Origin: Anniella stebbinsi
Taxonomy: Eukaryota > Chordata > Lepidosauria > Squamata > Anniellidae
Length of the DNA: 64,000 bases
Direction: 5' to 3'
Assembly: GCA_029215795.1 (NCBI GenBank)
Contig: JARDYH010000007.1
Location: 75,341,763 to 75,405,762, forward strand
Shown: positions 23,887 through 34,700 of the stretch, in pieces
Layout of the letters: every line of letters starts with the position of its first letter
Position numbering within the stretch: the first letter of the stretch is position 1
Translations under genes and position numbers: made by a program
Notes under the pieces: generated by a model
What the model was told of the DNA's origin: nothing
Seen by the model: the letters and a program-made list of their open reading frames with translations, nothing else
Database searches by the model: none

Positions 23887-25199
23887 CCAAGTGATCTTAG
23901 GTATGCACGTATATAGTTCCGCAAAGGGGGTCGCTTTTCTGTGTGCGCATGTGAATGGATCAGTTCCTCCCTGGTGCACATGGGTTTTCCTCCAGCATGA
24001 CCAATGCCGATTAAAACAAGTTGTAGATCTGATCCCTCAGATCCAAAAGGTCCGTTTTACATTCCAGGTCCAGCTTTTAGAAAGCGCTAAGCTCTGGGAA
24101 CCAAGCACTATCTCAGGAGCTCTCACAGACCAATGTCCTACATTTAAAAAAAATTGCAAGAAGGTGCTTAGAGCTGGCAGATCATTTACTTACATGCATA
24201 CTGGGCAGGAGTTCCTCATCACCCAGCACCACTCCAGCAGCCCATGGTCTTCATATACAGGAGCAGATAGAAATGAACGGGTGGTTGGGAGAAGCTGCAA
24301 TTATCATACCCAGTAATGCACCCACAAGCTGCTTTTACCAGTGATGCTTAAACCAGTTTTACATATTTCCCGCATCCATAAGGCGGATGACCCACTTACA
24401 TTGCCTATAACAGAGGAACTGAACCTCTTTCACTCGAAGGCCTAACTCGATTTCAGAGAAGCTCTTGGGGGAGGGGGGCATATTCCAGTGGTGGGCAAGG
24501 CCAAAAAGGCTCCCAAAATATTCTGTCTTTAAGCTGATACTGCCAGTAACTAAGACTTAGGAGAACCATTTCAACCCTTTAGAATTGGAAAAAATGCAGA
24601 AATACCAGAAAGCCACCAAACTATCAGCAGTCAGGTCAGGATAGGAGACGGAGCGTGGCCATCTGGGGAAGCCCAGGAGGCTGGATTTATCCCACAGACT
24701 TATAGGTTCAATACTTCTGGCCTACAATGTATGCTCCATTTTGTACAAGGGTCTCTCCTGCCTTCCATACTTCACCAATGACATTCACATGCAAGTATTC
24801 CAGGTGCTCGTAAGCGTCACTCGTGGAAACGTCTCACCTTCTGCTGAAATTGTGTACTGCATCTGCCCAGTTCTGCCGCTAACTTGCCGTTTGCGCTTGT
24901 GTCACTTGAAGTGTGGCCTTTGAGATGCACTCTTGTTGGCCTTCCATTGATCTGTCCAGCCTCAGCAAAACAGGACAATGATCTTGGATGCGTTCACCTG
25001 AATAAACAACCCAGCTCCATTTGATTGAAATGGAAGAGACGAAGGAAGTGTCTTGGATTCTTCGAACCAATCAACAAGAGCAGCTGTATGTTTGTCACGA
25101 TCTTCTGCAGCCATATGTCTTATGTTGAGAATCTTAACCGCTATTTAGTAAATTTCCTTTTGGGTTTAAGGACCAACGAAAATTGCAAGTAGCCGTGTT

Positions 25200-25400
25200 A
25201 CTTTATTAGAAAAAACAAAACAATCCAAAAGCCACAGTATGGGATCCTTTTATTAGGACCATGTCTCAACAAGTCATGACCAAGCTTTTGAGTTCCCCAG
25301 AGCTCTTTGTCTGATGACAAAGAGTTCTGGAGAACTTGAACGCTCGCTCACAACTGTGCAACATTTGGGTTGGTCCCAGTAAAGGTATTACCGTGCTGTG
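25200..25400 (+). mobile_element. Penelope-like element debris with hammerhead-like core
   Basis: CTGATGACAAAGAGTTCTGG and AGAACTTGAAC at 25311-25339 resemble the CUGAUGA-stem II-GAAA core known in Penelope-like element pseudo-LTRs. The stem AGTTCT/AGAACT is intact, but the terminal GAAA has become GAAC. It is followed by CCCAGTAAAGGTATTA, a plausible element end. Confidence 0.4.
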
Positions 25401-27038
25401 GCTTTAGCAGAAATGGAGCCTCTCCTAAACCAGAGAGGAATAAAAAGAACCAAGAAATATTATATTCCCCCTTCATCCTTTCTTTTTTCAAGACAACTCA
25501 TGATTTGCAAGCTAGCCTCGTGATCGGTAAAATGTTTCCTCGCCTCTGGCTTACCAAATCAGGCATCTGACTCTTTTCACATCATATATTTTTTCTTTTT
25601 CCATGTCAGGAAAAGTTGTCGCAGGTCCTACAGAGAAATACTTACAGAATCAGGGCCCTCTTTTCCTCTGGAGCCTTTGACTTCAAGGCCTGTCTCATTT
25701 TCCAGATTTCCAGCACACACGTATCCTGTATTTGTACTGTACAGGAAAATATTGTATTTTGCTGATTTAGCAATTGTCAAATCAGGAAAGAAAAAGGAAA
25801 GAAAAAAGCTATCTCTACGTTGGGAATTCATGAAACTAGCTAGGGGTGATTCCTCTTCCCAACATTTACCCAATGATGTGTATGTCCACCAAGGACAAAT
25901 TGGTGTCTGTGAAAAGGAGCCAAATAGCTGTGATTTCCAGTTGGCAGCACTATAAACACTATTCAATATTTGTCATTTAGTATTTCCAGTGCAACTTTTT
26001 TTAAAAGCAAAGCAGACATTAGCCAGATATACACAAAAGAAAGAACCAATCTTCTCCAGGCTTTGTAACCAAGCTAATTCCTCCTACCAGATCCCGATTG
26101 CCTAACGGTATTAATCTCTAACATTCCAAGGAAAAATTATGATATGTTCTATTTATTGCAAAGATACATGTGGGTTTTTTTAAAAAAGTCATGCTTTATA
26201 TTAGAAATGTGGCGGGGGAGGAGAGAAGGCTGGAATCTAATAACCCAATGAAAATATGTGCATAAGTATGTTTAGTCAAAAGTTAGTTCTATTGAATGTA
26301 ATCAGAGTTACTCCTTAGAAACGGTGTGCTTTGGATTGCAAGAAATGCACAAATCAGGTGGTACCCAGGGCTGAACTAGAACAACATCACAAAGGGTGTC
26401 TCTACATTAATGAAAACACACACACCCTTACCAGACATTTTTTGCTTGGGTCTTTCCATGTTCACTATGGGCACCCTTAGACAGCAATCAGTGGTGACCA
26501 CATGATTTATAATTGAAAACTTCCTCTCTGGGCAATGCTCCATAAAGTTTAATGAAACAGAGCTATGTAGTGATGGAATTGATCATGTGATTATTTTAAA
26601 TACAGCATTATCTCCAGGGTTTTTGGTTTGTTTGTTTGTTTGTTTGTTTGTTTAAGTGAGAATACTGAGGGAAAGTACCAGTTATCCTGGAGTTTGATGG
26701 CATCATGTAATTGACCAAAGTACTTCCGTGAGTGGGTAATAATGAGCGTGCAATAAATTGCTCATGTAGAGAAGCTAAGAATGAGATAAAAACAACACTG
26801 CAAGGATCTTACAATAAGGTTGTAGAGTACAAACAGGCCAGCAAAAAACACCTTAGGGATGTGTGTGTCTGCAGATAAGCAAAAGTTTTTAAGACGGCTG
26901 ATAATAGTCTGCTGAAATTGCTTAACGAAAGCAAAAGTGCAGCGAGCGTAACAGCTTTTGAGAGCAAAAATTGAGCTTAAACAACAACAAAATTCACTTT
27001 TGAAAATAAAATATTAATTCCCCCCATTGCCCAAGCAT

Positions 27039-27785
27039 ACCGTATTTTCCGGCGTATAAGGCGACTGGCCGTATAAGACGACCCCCAACTTTTCCAGTGA
27101 AAATATAGAGTTTGGGATATACGCGCCGTATAAGACTACCCCTCTTCCAATGCCTGCTTGGATTGGTCAGCTCTCCCTGCCTGCCCAGCCCCACACCGTC
27201 AGCCAGAAGCAACCGCAGGACTTTCCCTCCGCCCCTATTGTGAAGAGGGAGAGAGAGAGAGAGGCTGCATGACGAGCCCCATTTAAAGCGGAGGCGCGGG
27301 AGCCTGGCCGTCACGTGACGCGGTTCCTGGAAAGTTCTTGGAAAGCGGCCTTTGCATTTTTACCCTTCGAGAGAGCTGTGAGCAAAGAGAAGGAGAGGAG
27401 ACGGAGGAGCACCCTTGCCTGAGCAGCCACTGGCTTCGCTTCCGATGCGTCTCCTCCTTCGCTGAAATCGGGGGGGGGGGGAATCGCCCTGCTCTCTTTC
27501 TGTGAAGCACGAGAACCTTCCCCACCCTCCCTCCGCTTCCTTGCCAGTGGCGAGCAGCAGCTGCCATCCTCAATGCCCGCAGAGGCTCCGGAGCAAATAA
27601 ACAAATAGTGTGAGGAGAAGCTCTCCCCACCTCCCGCACGTCCATTCCGCCTTCTTCGTCCTGCCTGCCTCGCCATTGTTGCCCCTCAGCCCTGCCCTAT
27701 AAGACGACACCCGGCGTATAAGACGACCCCCGACTTTTGAGAAGTTTTTCCTGGGTTAAAAAGTCGTCTTATACGCCAGAAGTAC
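27039..27785. mobile_element. DNA element with GGCGTATAAG terminal repeats and a GC-rich core
   Basis: The left end CCGTATTTTCCGGCGTATAA is inverted at the right end, which holds GTCGTCTTATACGCC. The motif GTATAAGACGAC recurs several times near both ends. The interior (about 27180-27690) is GC- and CpG-rich, unlike the ends, and holds the palindrome GTCACGTGAC at 27310-27319. Confidence 0.65.
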
Positions 27786-28391
27786 TTATTACATACTTTT
27801 GAGCTTTCGTTCCTCTTGGGGGAAAAGAGAGAAGGCAATGATACTGACGCTGCAGTCCGATGCCCACTTTTCTGGGAGTAAGTCCCACTGAGCTCAACGG
27901 GGCTGACTTTTGAATAGACATTTATAGGATTGCACCGGAGAATATGATTTGAGAGGCACACCAATATTCTAAGATTTAAGAGAATGTACATAATACAGCC
28001 CTCACTGGATCATAACAGTTCAGTCTGTGTGGAGTTGGATCGTGTATTTGAATGCCCCCGTGTAATAAAATCCTGCATATAGAAAGGTAGCACATGAGGA
28101 AAAAGAATTTTAGCCTGTTGTGCTTGCTTTTCATGTGCATTTTTTTAAAAAATGTGAGGGAGCATATAAACATGTAACCTGACACCTGACTCACACATGT
28201 GGTTGTCCAGTCCTCACCCCACCCCACCCCACCCCCGGTTCAAATTGAATGCATTTTCTAAGTAAGTCCAGTTAAATTCTCAGCTTTTGCATTTGTAAGC
28301 TTCTCCGTATTTCAAATGTATGTTACAAAAAAAGTTCCAGCTCTAGTGCAGTCAGCCTAAGCTTTGTGTGTGATTTCTCTCTTTGCTGTCA

Positions 28392-28750
28392 AAGGCCCCC
28401 TCCACAAGAATGCGCCTTTGCGCCTGGTTCCGCGATTATGCGCATTATCGCGGAGGCGCATTTACTCACAATCCCTCTGCACGGGAGGCGGCGGGAAGCG
28501 GCGAAGCGCATTAAAAGATGCCCAAAAAGCGCTTTCCAGGTAGTTAATGCGCATAATCGCTTGTTCACACAGCGAAAATGCGCTTTAACTGCCGGAGCAA
28601 AATAAAAGTCGCTATTTAACGCGCGTTCGAAAATGCGCATTATCGGGGAGATAACGCGCCTGTACGCCCGTTTTGCGCTCCGCTCGTGTGTAGGTAAAAT
28701 TTATAATGAGCCTTCAAGGCTCATTAAACGCCCCGTGTGGAGGAGGCCTT
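28392..28750. mobile_element. CpG-rich MITE
   Basis: The ends AAGGCCCCCTCCACA and TGTGGAGGAGGCCTT are inverted repeats. The interior is crowded with TGCGCATTATCGCG-type CpG motifs and inverted copies of TGCGCAT, against AT-rich flanks. Low CpG decay suggests a recent insertion. Confidence 0.7.
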
Positions 28751-29546
28751 ATTAGCCAAGTAAAAGAAAGAGAAGTATCCATTTCAGGTCTCAATTTATT
28801 TATATGTCAGTCATTTTTCAGAGTTTCCTAAGGGTGTATAATCCTATGCATGTTTATCCAGAAAAAAAAGTCCTACAAGTCCTGGGAACTGTAGGACTTT
28901 TTTCTGTCTTCACATGCAAAGAATTGTGCCCGAAATGAGCTATTTTAGTTTGATTGTAAATAGGGATCAGATAGATACATCCAATGTTGAAAAGCTATAA
29001 TTTTCTCTCTAACATCTTTAAGTACCTTCCTGTGTGTGTGTGTGTGTGTGTGTGTGTATGCAAGAGAGCAGGAGCGTGGTGGTGGTGGTTATTCTTGTGT
29101 GTGAATGTGTGTCAGGCAGTTTTTTAAAAAAATCTCTACAGGGAGTCCAGCCAAGCAAACAAAGATAGACTAAAGACTACCTATCAAGTTGGCAACATTA
29201 ATCTAAGGAAATGCTGGGCTTTTGTGCATCTTTGGTCCTACAACACAGCAAGTGTTTAATGACTTTAACCCATCTGACTTTGTATTCTGAAAGAAATAAA
29301 CAGTCTTTTACAAATCCACACGGTGTCATGGCTCCTTTAATTAGCATTTTGAGAATCACATCATCGCTCTCAGGTGCAAGGAAGCACTAAGGCGAAACCA
29401 GAGTTAACGTTTTAAAAATAGTGGAGGTGGTTTGATAGGCCTAATTACCACATTCCAAACAAACTTACAGGTTTTTCTGGTCCTGGGGTTAGGGTTAGGA
29501 GCTGCAGCTGCTGGTAGTGGCTTAGTTCGGACGACACTTTAGGCAA

Positions 29547-29868
29547 TGGTAGGCTGACCAGATAAAATCCAGGTCAGGGCTCATGTAACTTTAACAGTTG
29601 TAGAGAAAAGGGAATTTCAGCCAGTGTCATTTGTATGCAATTAGTTCCTGGTGAAATTCCCTCTTCATCACAACAGTTAAAGGTGCATGCACTATACTAG
29701 AGTGACCATATACAAAAGAAGGCAGAGCCCCTGCAGCTTAAACTGTTGTGATAAGGGGGGATTTCACCAGGAACTAATTGCATACAAATGACACTGGCTG
29801 AAATTCCCTTTTCTCTACAACTGTTAAAGTTACATGAGCCCTGACCTGGATTTTATCTGGTCACCCTA
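29547..29868. mobile_element. Complete fold-back element, about 320 bp
   Basis: Two arms of about 145 bp are near-perfect inverted repeats (GAAAAGGGAATTTCAGCCAG pairs with CTGGCTGAAATTCCCTTTTC) around a short centre containing ACTAGAGTGACC. It interrupts an older TTCGGACGACAC MITE remnant. Confidence 0.8.
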
Positions 29869-30127
29869 GTTTTAAAGGTTTTTGGTCTGGCTTTGTGGCT
29901 GAGGCAGCCACCCACTGCCTCTTTCATCATGATTTCCTAATTTGTTAATCAGTCCATCCATCAAAATAATCAATTTCTTCAATTATTATCACAATTTTAA
30001 TCCGCAAGTAGAACCGTTGCTTCTATAAACACACATGCCATGAAACACAGGTTCATTTTAAACAAGCTTTCAGTCTGGGAATGGAACTTCCTATGCTGCT
30101 TGCGATATTTTGGAGGCTTGATATATA

Positions 30128-30985
30128 TTCAGGGCCTAGTCAAAGTAGATTCTTTGGATTATCAAGATTAAACTACAGCACTTGTGAAAGGAATGACAAT
30201 TTATTAATAGAACGTAGACGCAGAATAAAAATACAAAGAAAGCTCACACATCTCTTCTGCCCACGGAGCTGCCAACAACTACAAAGCTAACATATGCTGG
30301 GGCCCCAATTAGAGATCATTCCTAGAACCCAAAGTCCTCCAAGTTGGTTGTGCACATTCCCCCTGGAGTGAAGCTGAATTAGTTAGGCCTCAGATCAATC
30401 TTTTATATCCTTTTCTGATCAAAGCAGGTAAATGAATTACCTGCCTTATGACTAACAGGGCCCAACGTTCCAACATGGGGGGAGCGAGTAAAGTAAACAG
30501 AGGAAATTAGGCAGCTGCATAACTGTAATTGATTACGCCTTTATCAGCATCAGACAGCTAGCAATTGTTAGTATGTGGATCGGTGCCTGTCTGTTTGATA
30601 CCCACTGGCTGAATTCGGAAGACACAATAAGCAACTGGGGAGGGGGAAACAATCGTCAGTTGTATTGACTATTGTGTCGTCCGAATGCTGCCATAGTCAA
30701 CTCAGCGCTGATCCTAATCCTCACCACAGTTGATTATTTATTCCCATGTTGTGTGGGGAGTACCCCCTAGATGAACAACTGTAAAGTTTATTGTTACCCC
30801 ACCATTGACTATCGTGTTGTCGGAATTCAACCAATCTCTCTGTATTGAGAAGCCTGCAGAAGCTGGCCTGCTCTAAGAAACAGGAAAATTGCCCTTTTTA
30901 CCAAACAGGCCTTTATATATTTAATGAACAGCATATAGGACCACTGTTTAAGTTCAATACCAGAACTAACTCCTCGCCTTTGACA
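30128..30985 (-). mobile_element. Putative solo LTR copy 2, interrupted by a MITE
   Basis: Same repeat as 15283-16560 but without those two insertions. Here a GAATTCGG-type MITE (30605-30833) sits inside, at a point close to where the LINE piece interrupts copy 1. The repeat resumes at about 30840 with CTAAGAAACAGGAAAATTGCC. Confidence 0.5.
30605..30833. mobile_element. MITE with GAATTCGG ends, copy 2
   Basis: Nearly identical to 21153-21380, with TIRs TGGCTGAATTCGG and CGGAATTCAACCA. It is inserted in the LTR-like repeat. Confidence 0.8.
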
Positions 30986-31245
30986 TACACAGGCTCGGAG
31001 CACATGCTAATCAACGGAGGAGGGGGGGGGACAATAGTCAGTTGTGTTGATTATGGTGTCGTGTGAATGTTGTCTCCGTTGCCTAAAATGTGGTTTGAAA
31101 ATATCGTTTGAATGCTGCAGATGAGCAACACAACTGACGATTGTGTTGCCCTCTCCCTTCCCCCCACCCCTCCCCGTTGATTAGTGTGTCGTCCGAAACA
31201 GGCCAAAGAGGCCTCAGGACAAAACTGATTTTCATTCCAGGTTTG

Positions 31246-31277
<32 letters not shown>

Positions 31278-31508
31278 ATCCCACCCTCACCCCAAGAAGC
31301 TCATGACCATGCATGGTTCCCTTTTCCCTCCCTTGTGATATTATCATCGCAACGACCTATTTGTGTGATAGGGTTCAGCACCCTGGAAAGGTTCTTTAGA
31401 GTTCTGACTGAAACCTAGGATGGATCCACAGCCCCACCGAAATCGGAGCCACCAGCCTCCACTGGTAGCCGGGCTGAACCTCCCTGTGGACCTCACGGTC
31501 CAACCGAA

Positions 31509-31609
31509 ACTACAAATCCCGGCAGGCTATGTAAACCAGCCTGGACCCACTCCGTCGAACTACATCTCCCAGCACGCTCCGCGTCCCGGGACCGCATCTC
31601 CCGGCATGC
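31509..31609 (+). promoter_or_regulatory. HAUS5 promoter: three tandem ZNF143/THAP11-type motifs
   Basis: Three same-strand matches to the ACTACAANTCCCAGMATGC motif (SBS/Ronin site) lie at 31509-31527, 31559-31577 and 31591-31609, spaced 50 and 32 bp apart. They end about 97 bp before the ATG in CpG-rich DNA. Such sites drive TATA-less housekeeping and cell-cycle promoters, which suits an augmin gene. Confidence 0.75.
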
Positions 31610-31705
31610 CGTGCGCAAAGGTGGGTAGGTGGGGCCCGGTCGAAAAGGCGCCTGAGTTCGAGTTTGGTGCCGTCGGCGGCTGGTTCGGCCGCGGCTGAGA
31701 GCGGT

Positions 31706-31794
31706 ATGTCGCTAGCGCAGGAGCTGAGGCGCTGGGCGGCCGAGGAGATGAAGCTCCCGCCTGGCAAGATCCCTTCCGAGAGCGCCGCCCGACG
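31706..31794 (+). CDS. HAUS5: HAUS5 first coding exon in a CpG-rich leader
   Basis: The ATG at 31706 has G at -3 and opens the family N-terminus. The exon must end at 31794 (phase 2, donor gtgggt), because only that junction joins CG to the next exon's G to give Arg and keep [13 protein letters not shown] in frame. A second GT at 31799 would break the frame. Confidence 0.88.
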
Positions 31795-34700
31795 GTGGGT
31801 GAGAAGCGGCCCCTCGCCGGCCCTGTGCCCCCAGAGCTCGCTCATGGCGCCCCCATTCCAGCCCCGCAAGCCTGACGCGACCCTATTCCGCCCCCGGAAC
31901 CTATTTTCCACCCCAGCAACGTGTGGTGTAGAAATAACGACGAGAGTGCCTCTGAGCGTTCGCAGAGTGCTTTCGGCACCGGCCCTGTAGGCGCTTGGGG
32001 AGCAGCGTTGCTCGGCGGGCTTCACTTCACGGCGCCTTTGCAGGGGACTGAGCTGCTCCCTTCCTTAACCATATCCAGCCACGGTTATGGTATATAGGGC
32101 AGGCCATATACATTGTATGCACAAGGTGCCAAGTTCGAGTCCTGGCTGCTCCAATTCAAAGGGCCTGGTCGCAAGCGAGAGGAAAGATGCTTTTCTACCT
32201 GAGGACTTGCCGGTCAAAATAGGTGGTACTGTGCTAAAGGGGCTAGTGGACTAAAAAGGCCGTTTCATATCCCTGTAGGTTCATTTATTAACATTGATAT
32301 ACTGCCTTATTTGTTCAAGAGCCATTAAGGTGGTGTACAGCATTTTAAAACAATAAAACGATAAAATAAGACCCTGAAAAGAAGGAGCTTCTCTTATTCT
32401 GTGCAATGAAGCAGTAAGATTTATTGTTGGCTAAAGTTTTGAAAATAAAAGTAAATACCTAGGAGAAGCAAATAGTGCATTATACCCAATATCTCTGGGT
32501 TAAACTGGGAAATGAGTCAGTTTAGGGAGGAGATTGAGATGATTTAGAGAAGGCTTTAATTTTAAAATGGCATTATTAAAAGAAAACCTTTTATGTTATT
32601 ATGGCCAACGGAATGGTGTATACAACAGCAGTGGTCGGGTTAGTTGGTTGTAGAGATATACTGCTGGTTGATAACTTATATTTTTATATTATTGTAATTG
32701 TTAGTTTACCTTCATTGTTAAGTTATCTGTGTTTTTATTTAATGAGATATCAAGATATATTCTATCAAAATAATGCGACCAGACCCTAGTGAAAACTGTT
32801 ACATTCCCATAATGCAGTACTCTTCTCAATCAGTGGTGATAGCCAGTTCATTTCCTGTGATCTTACCCACTGCTGTTTCTCAGCCTTCAAATCCCAGTGC
32901 CTCCAGCCCTGAGAAGCAACTTGTTCTTCTAAGCCTGATGGATTTTTGCTTTCTTCTCCTCCAGGATGTGTTCAGGTCAGTGTGCCGAGATCTGGAAATA
33001 CGTCATCCGCCATGTTCACCACCAAAGGTGAGAAGCTGAAAGGTAGTAGAGAGAAGCTCTGTGTTGATCTCCTAATGCTTTTCTTTCTGGCTTCCACTTC
33101 TTCCGGGAAAGGAAGAAATTCTTTTTCAGAGCTCACATCACACTATTGATTTCACTGTTTTCTTGTTTTATGTTGTAGGAATGTAAAGAAGATACGTGGA
33201 AACCTGCTGTGGTATCCTTTTGGGAGCTGGGGGGGTGGTGGTGGTGGTGGTATTTTCTTCGAAAAAATTTCAGACCTCTTTCTGCTATCCCCCTTCCCAA
33301 CCCACCCCGTGAACAATGGCGAAGCTTCCTTCACCATTATTTATTTTCTTAAGAAACGGATTGCACAATATTGTCATAAAATAAACTCCCGAGCGTCTTC
33401 CAAAAAAGTCATAAAATACATCAAACAATTTTTTTAAAAATGTTCAGATTGTCAGAAACAGTTCCATGCAATAAACCAACAGCAGGATTAAACAATTCAG
33501 TATAAAAATGAGGAGGTAGAACTTTAACACACAGTAAAAGCTTGGCAATTTTAAAAAAATAAGAGGGGAATTGGCTTCTTATTTGAAGGGACCAACTAAA
33601 CCTCTCCAGGTAGATGTTCCACAACCTGGGTAACCAGTACAAAAGGCCCTATCTTGGGTCCTAAAGGTGGGGGATGCATAGCTGATGTTCAGTGCAGTGG
33701 ACAAGATTGTATGGTGAGCCTTCAAATATCCTGGTCCCAAACTGTTCCATCTCCACCTGAGAGAAAGCTGCACACTTGAACTTAGTCACCGGATTTATTT
33801 TTGCAGTCTGCCTTTCTTCCAAGGAGCTTGTGGTGTGTACGCAGGGAACTTCCCATTGGTTTTATCCCCCCAACAACCCTGTGAGGGTAGGCTAGGCTGA
33901 CTGGAACAAGGCCACCAACTGAGGTTCGTGACTCACCAGGGGCCTGTATGGAGGTCATTCCACGAAGTCCTTGTTCTTTTTCCCCAGGTGTTCTAACCTT
34001 TTGAAGCCTCTGGTGGCGATACTATAGGAGTCCAGGTGCTGTTGGACTCCTATCAGCCCCAGCCAGCATGATGTAAACTCTAGGCCCCATCTGTAGGGCA
34101 CCAGATTGTGATGGGCTAAACCACAAAATGTTAATGAGTTTCCTTAACCCAAGTTTTTCCTGTGTAGGTATCAGCAAATGGAGGAAACTGAGGTGAGACA
34201 AAATGTGTTCAGGGTGCCTTCATGGAACTGGGGTAGGGGTGGGGGGAACCTGTGCCCCCCCCCCACCCCCGATGTTGTTTGACTCTGACCATTGGCCATT
34301 TTGCCTGGGCCTGATGACAGCTGGGAGTCCCATCGAGGCTGCCACAGGTTCCCCATCCTTCAGGGCATTGAACCTCTTTCAGCCCAAGAGCCAAATTCCA
34401 TTTTTTAGAAGCTCTCGGGAGCTGCATTCCTGCGGTGGGCGAGGCCCAACAGGATCCACAATGCCAGCACATTTCATTTGAAAACTCCTACTGCCAGTAA
34501 CTGATCCTGAGGAGAGGCATTTCAGCCTTTCTGAATGTGGGAAAAAAGTGCACAAAAACTGGGAAACCACCAAATGGCCAGTGATTGGAGGGAAGAGGTG
34601 GAGCATTCTGGGAATGATGCTGAGGTTTGATGCTCCTGGTTGGGAGAAAGGGTGTGACCATCTGGAGATCTTCAAGGCTCTGGAGCTCCCTTCCCAGGGA

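Larger units (their letters stand above)
23482..31400. other. MAG-HAUS5 spacer, no gene found
   Basis: Beyond the MAG 3'UTR no exon with family similarity was found. Contents: hAT-like piece (24421-24715), Penelope-like debris (about 25200-25400), a TIR element (27039-27785), a CpG-rich MITE (28392-28750), (GT)n at 29033-29057, a fold-back (29547-29868), an LTR-like repeat (30128-30985) and decayed MITE DNA to 31205. Stretches 25570-26990 and 28760-29500 show no recognised element. Confidence 0.6.

Noticed and set aside
23780..24316. 178-residue ORF after the MAG stop
   Set aside because: It lies in or beyond the MAG 3'UTR, contains the AATAAA candidate, and has no recognisable domain or splice context.
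27283..27676. Two overlapping minus-strand ORFs of about 120 residues
   Set aside because: They lie in the GC-rich core of a TIR element, are low-complexity and show no domain.
31249..31277. (GAT)n tract as an R4/Dong tail
   Set aside because: No CCGCCACGAG terminus precedes it, so it is listed only as a microsatellite.
31510..32025. 171-residue ORF on the minus strand across the HAUS5 first exon
   Set aside because: GC-rich DNA gives chance open frames; it has no family similarity, and the opposite strand carries the genuine HAUS5 start and promoter.
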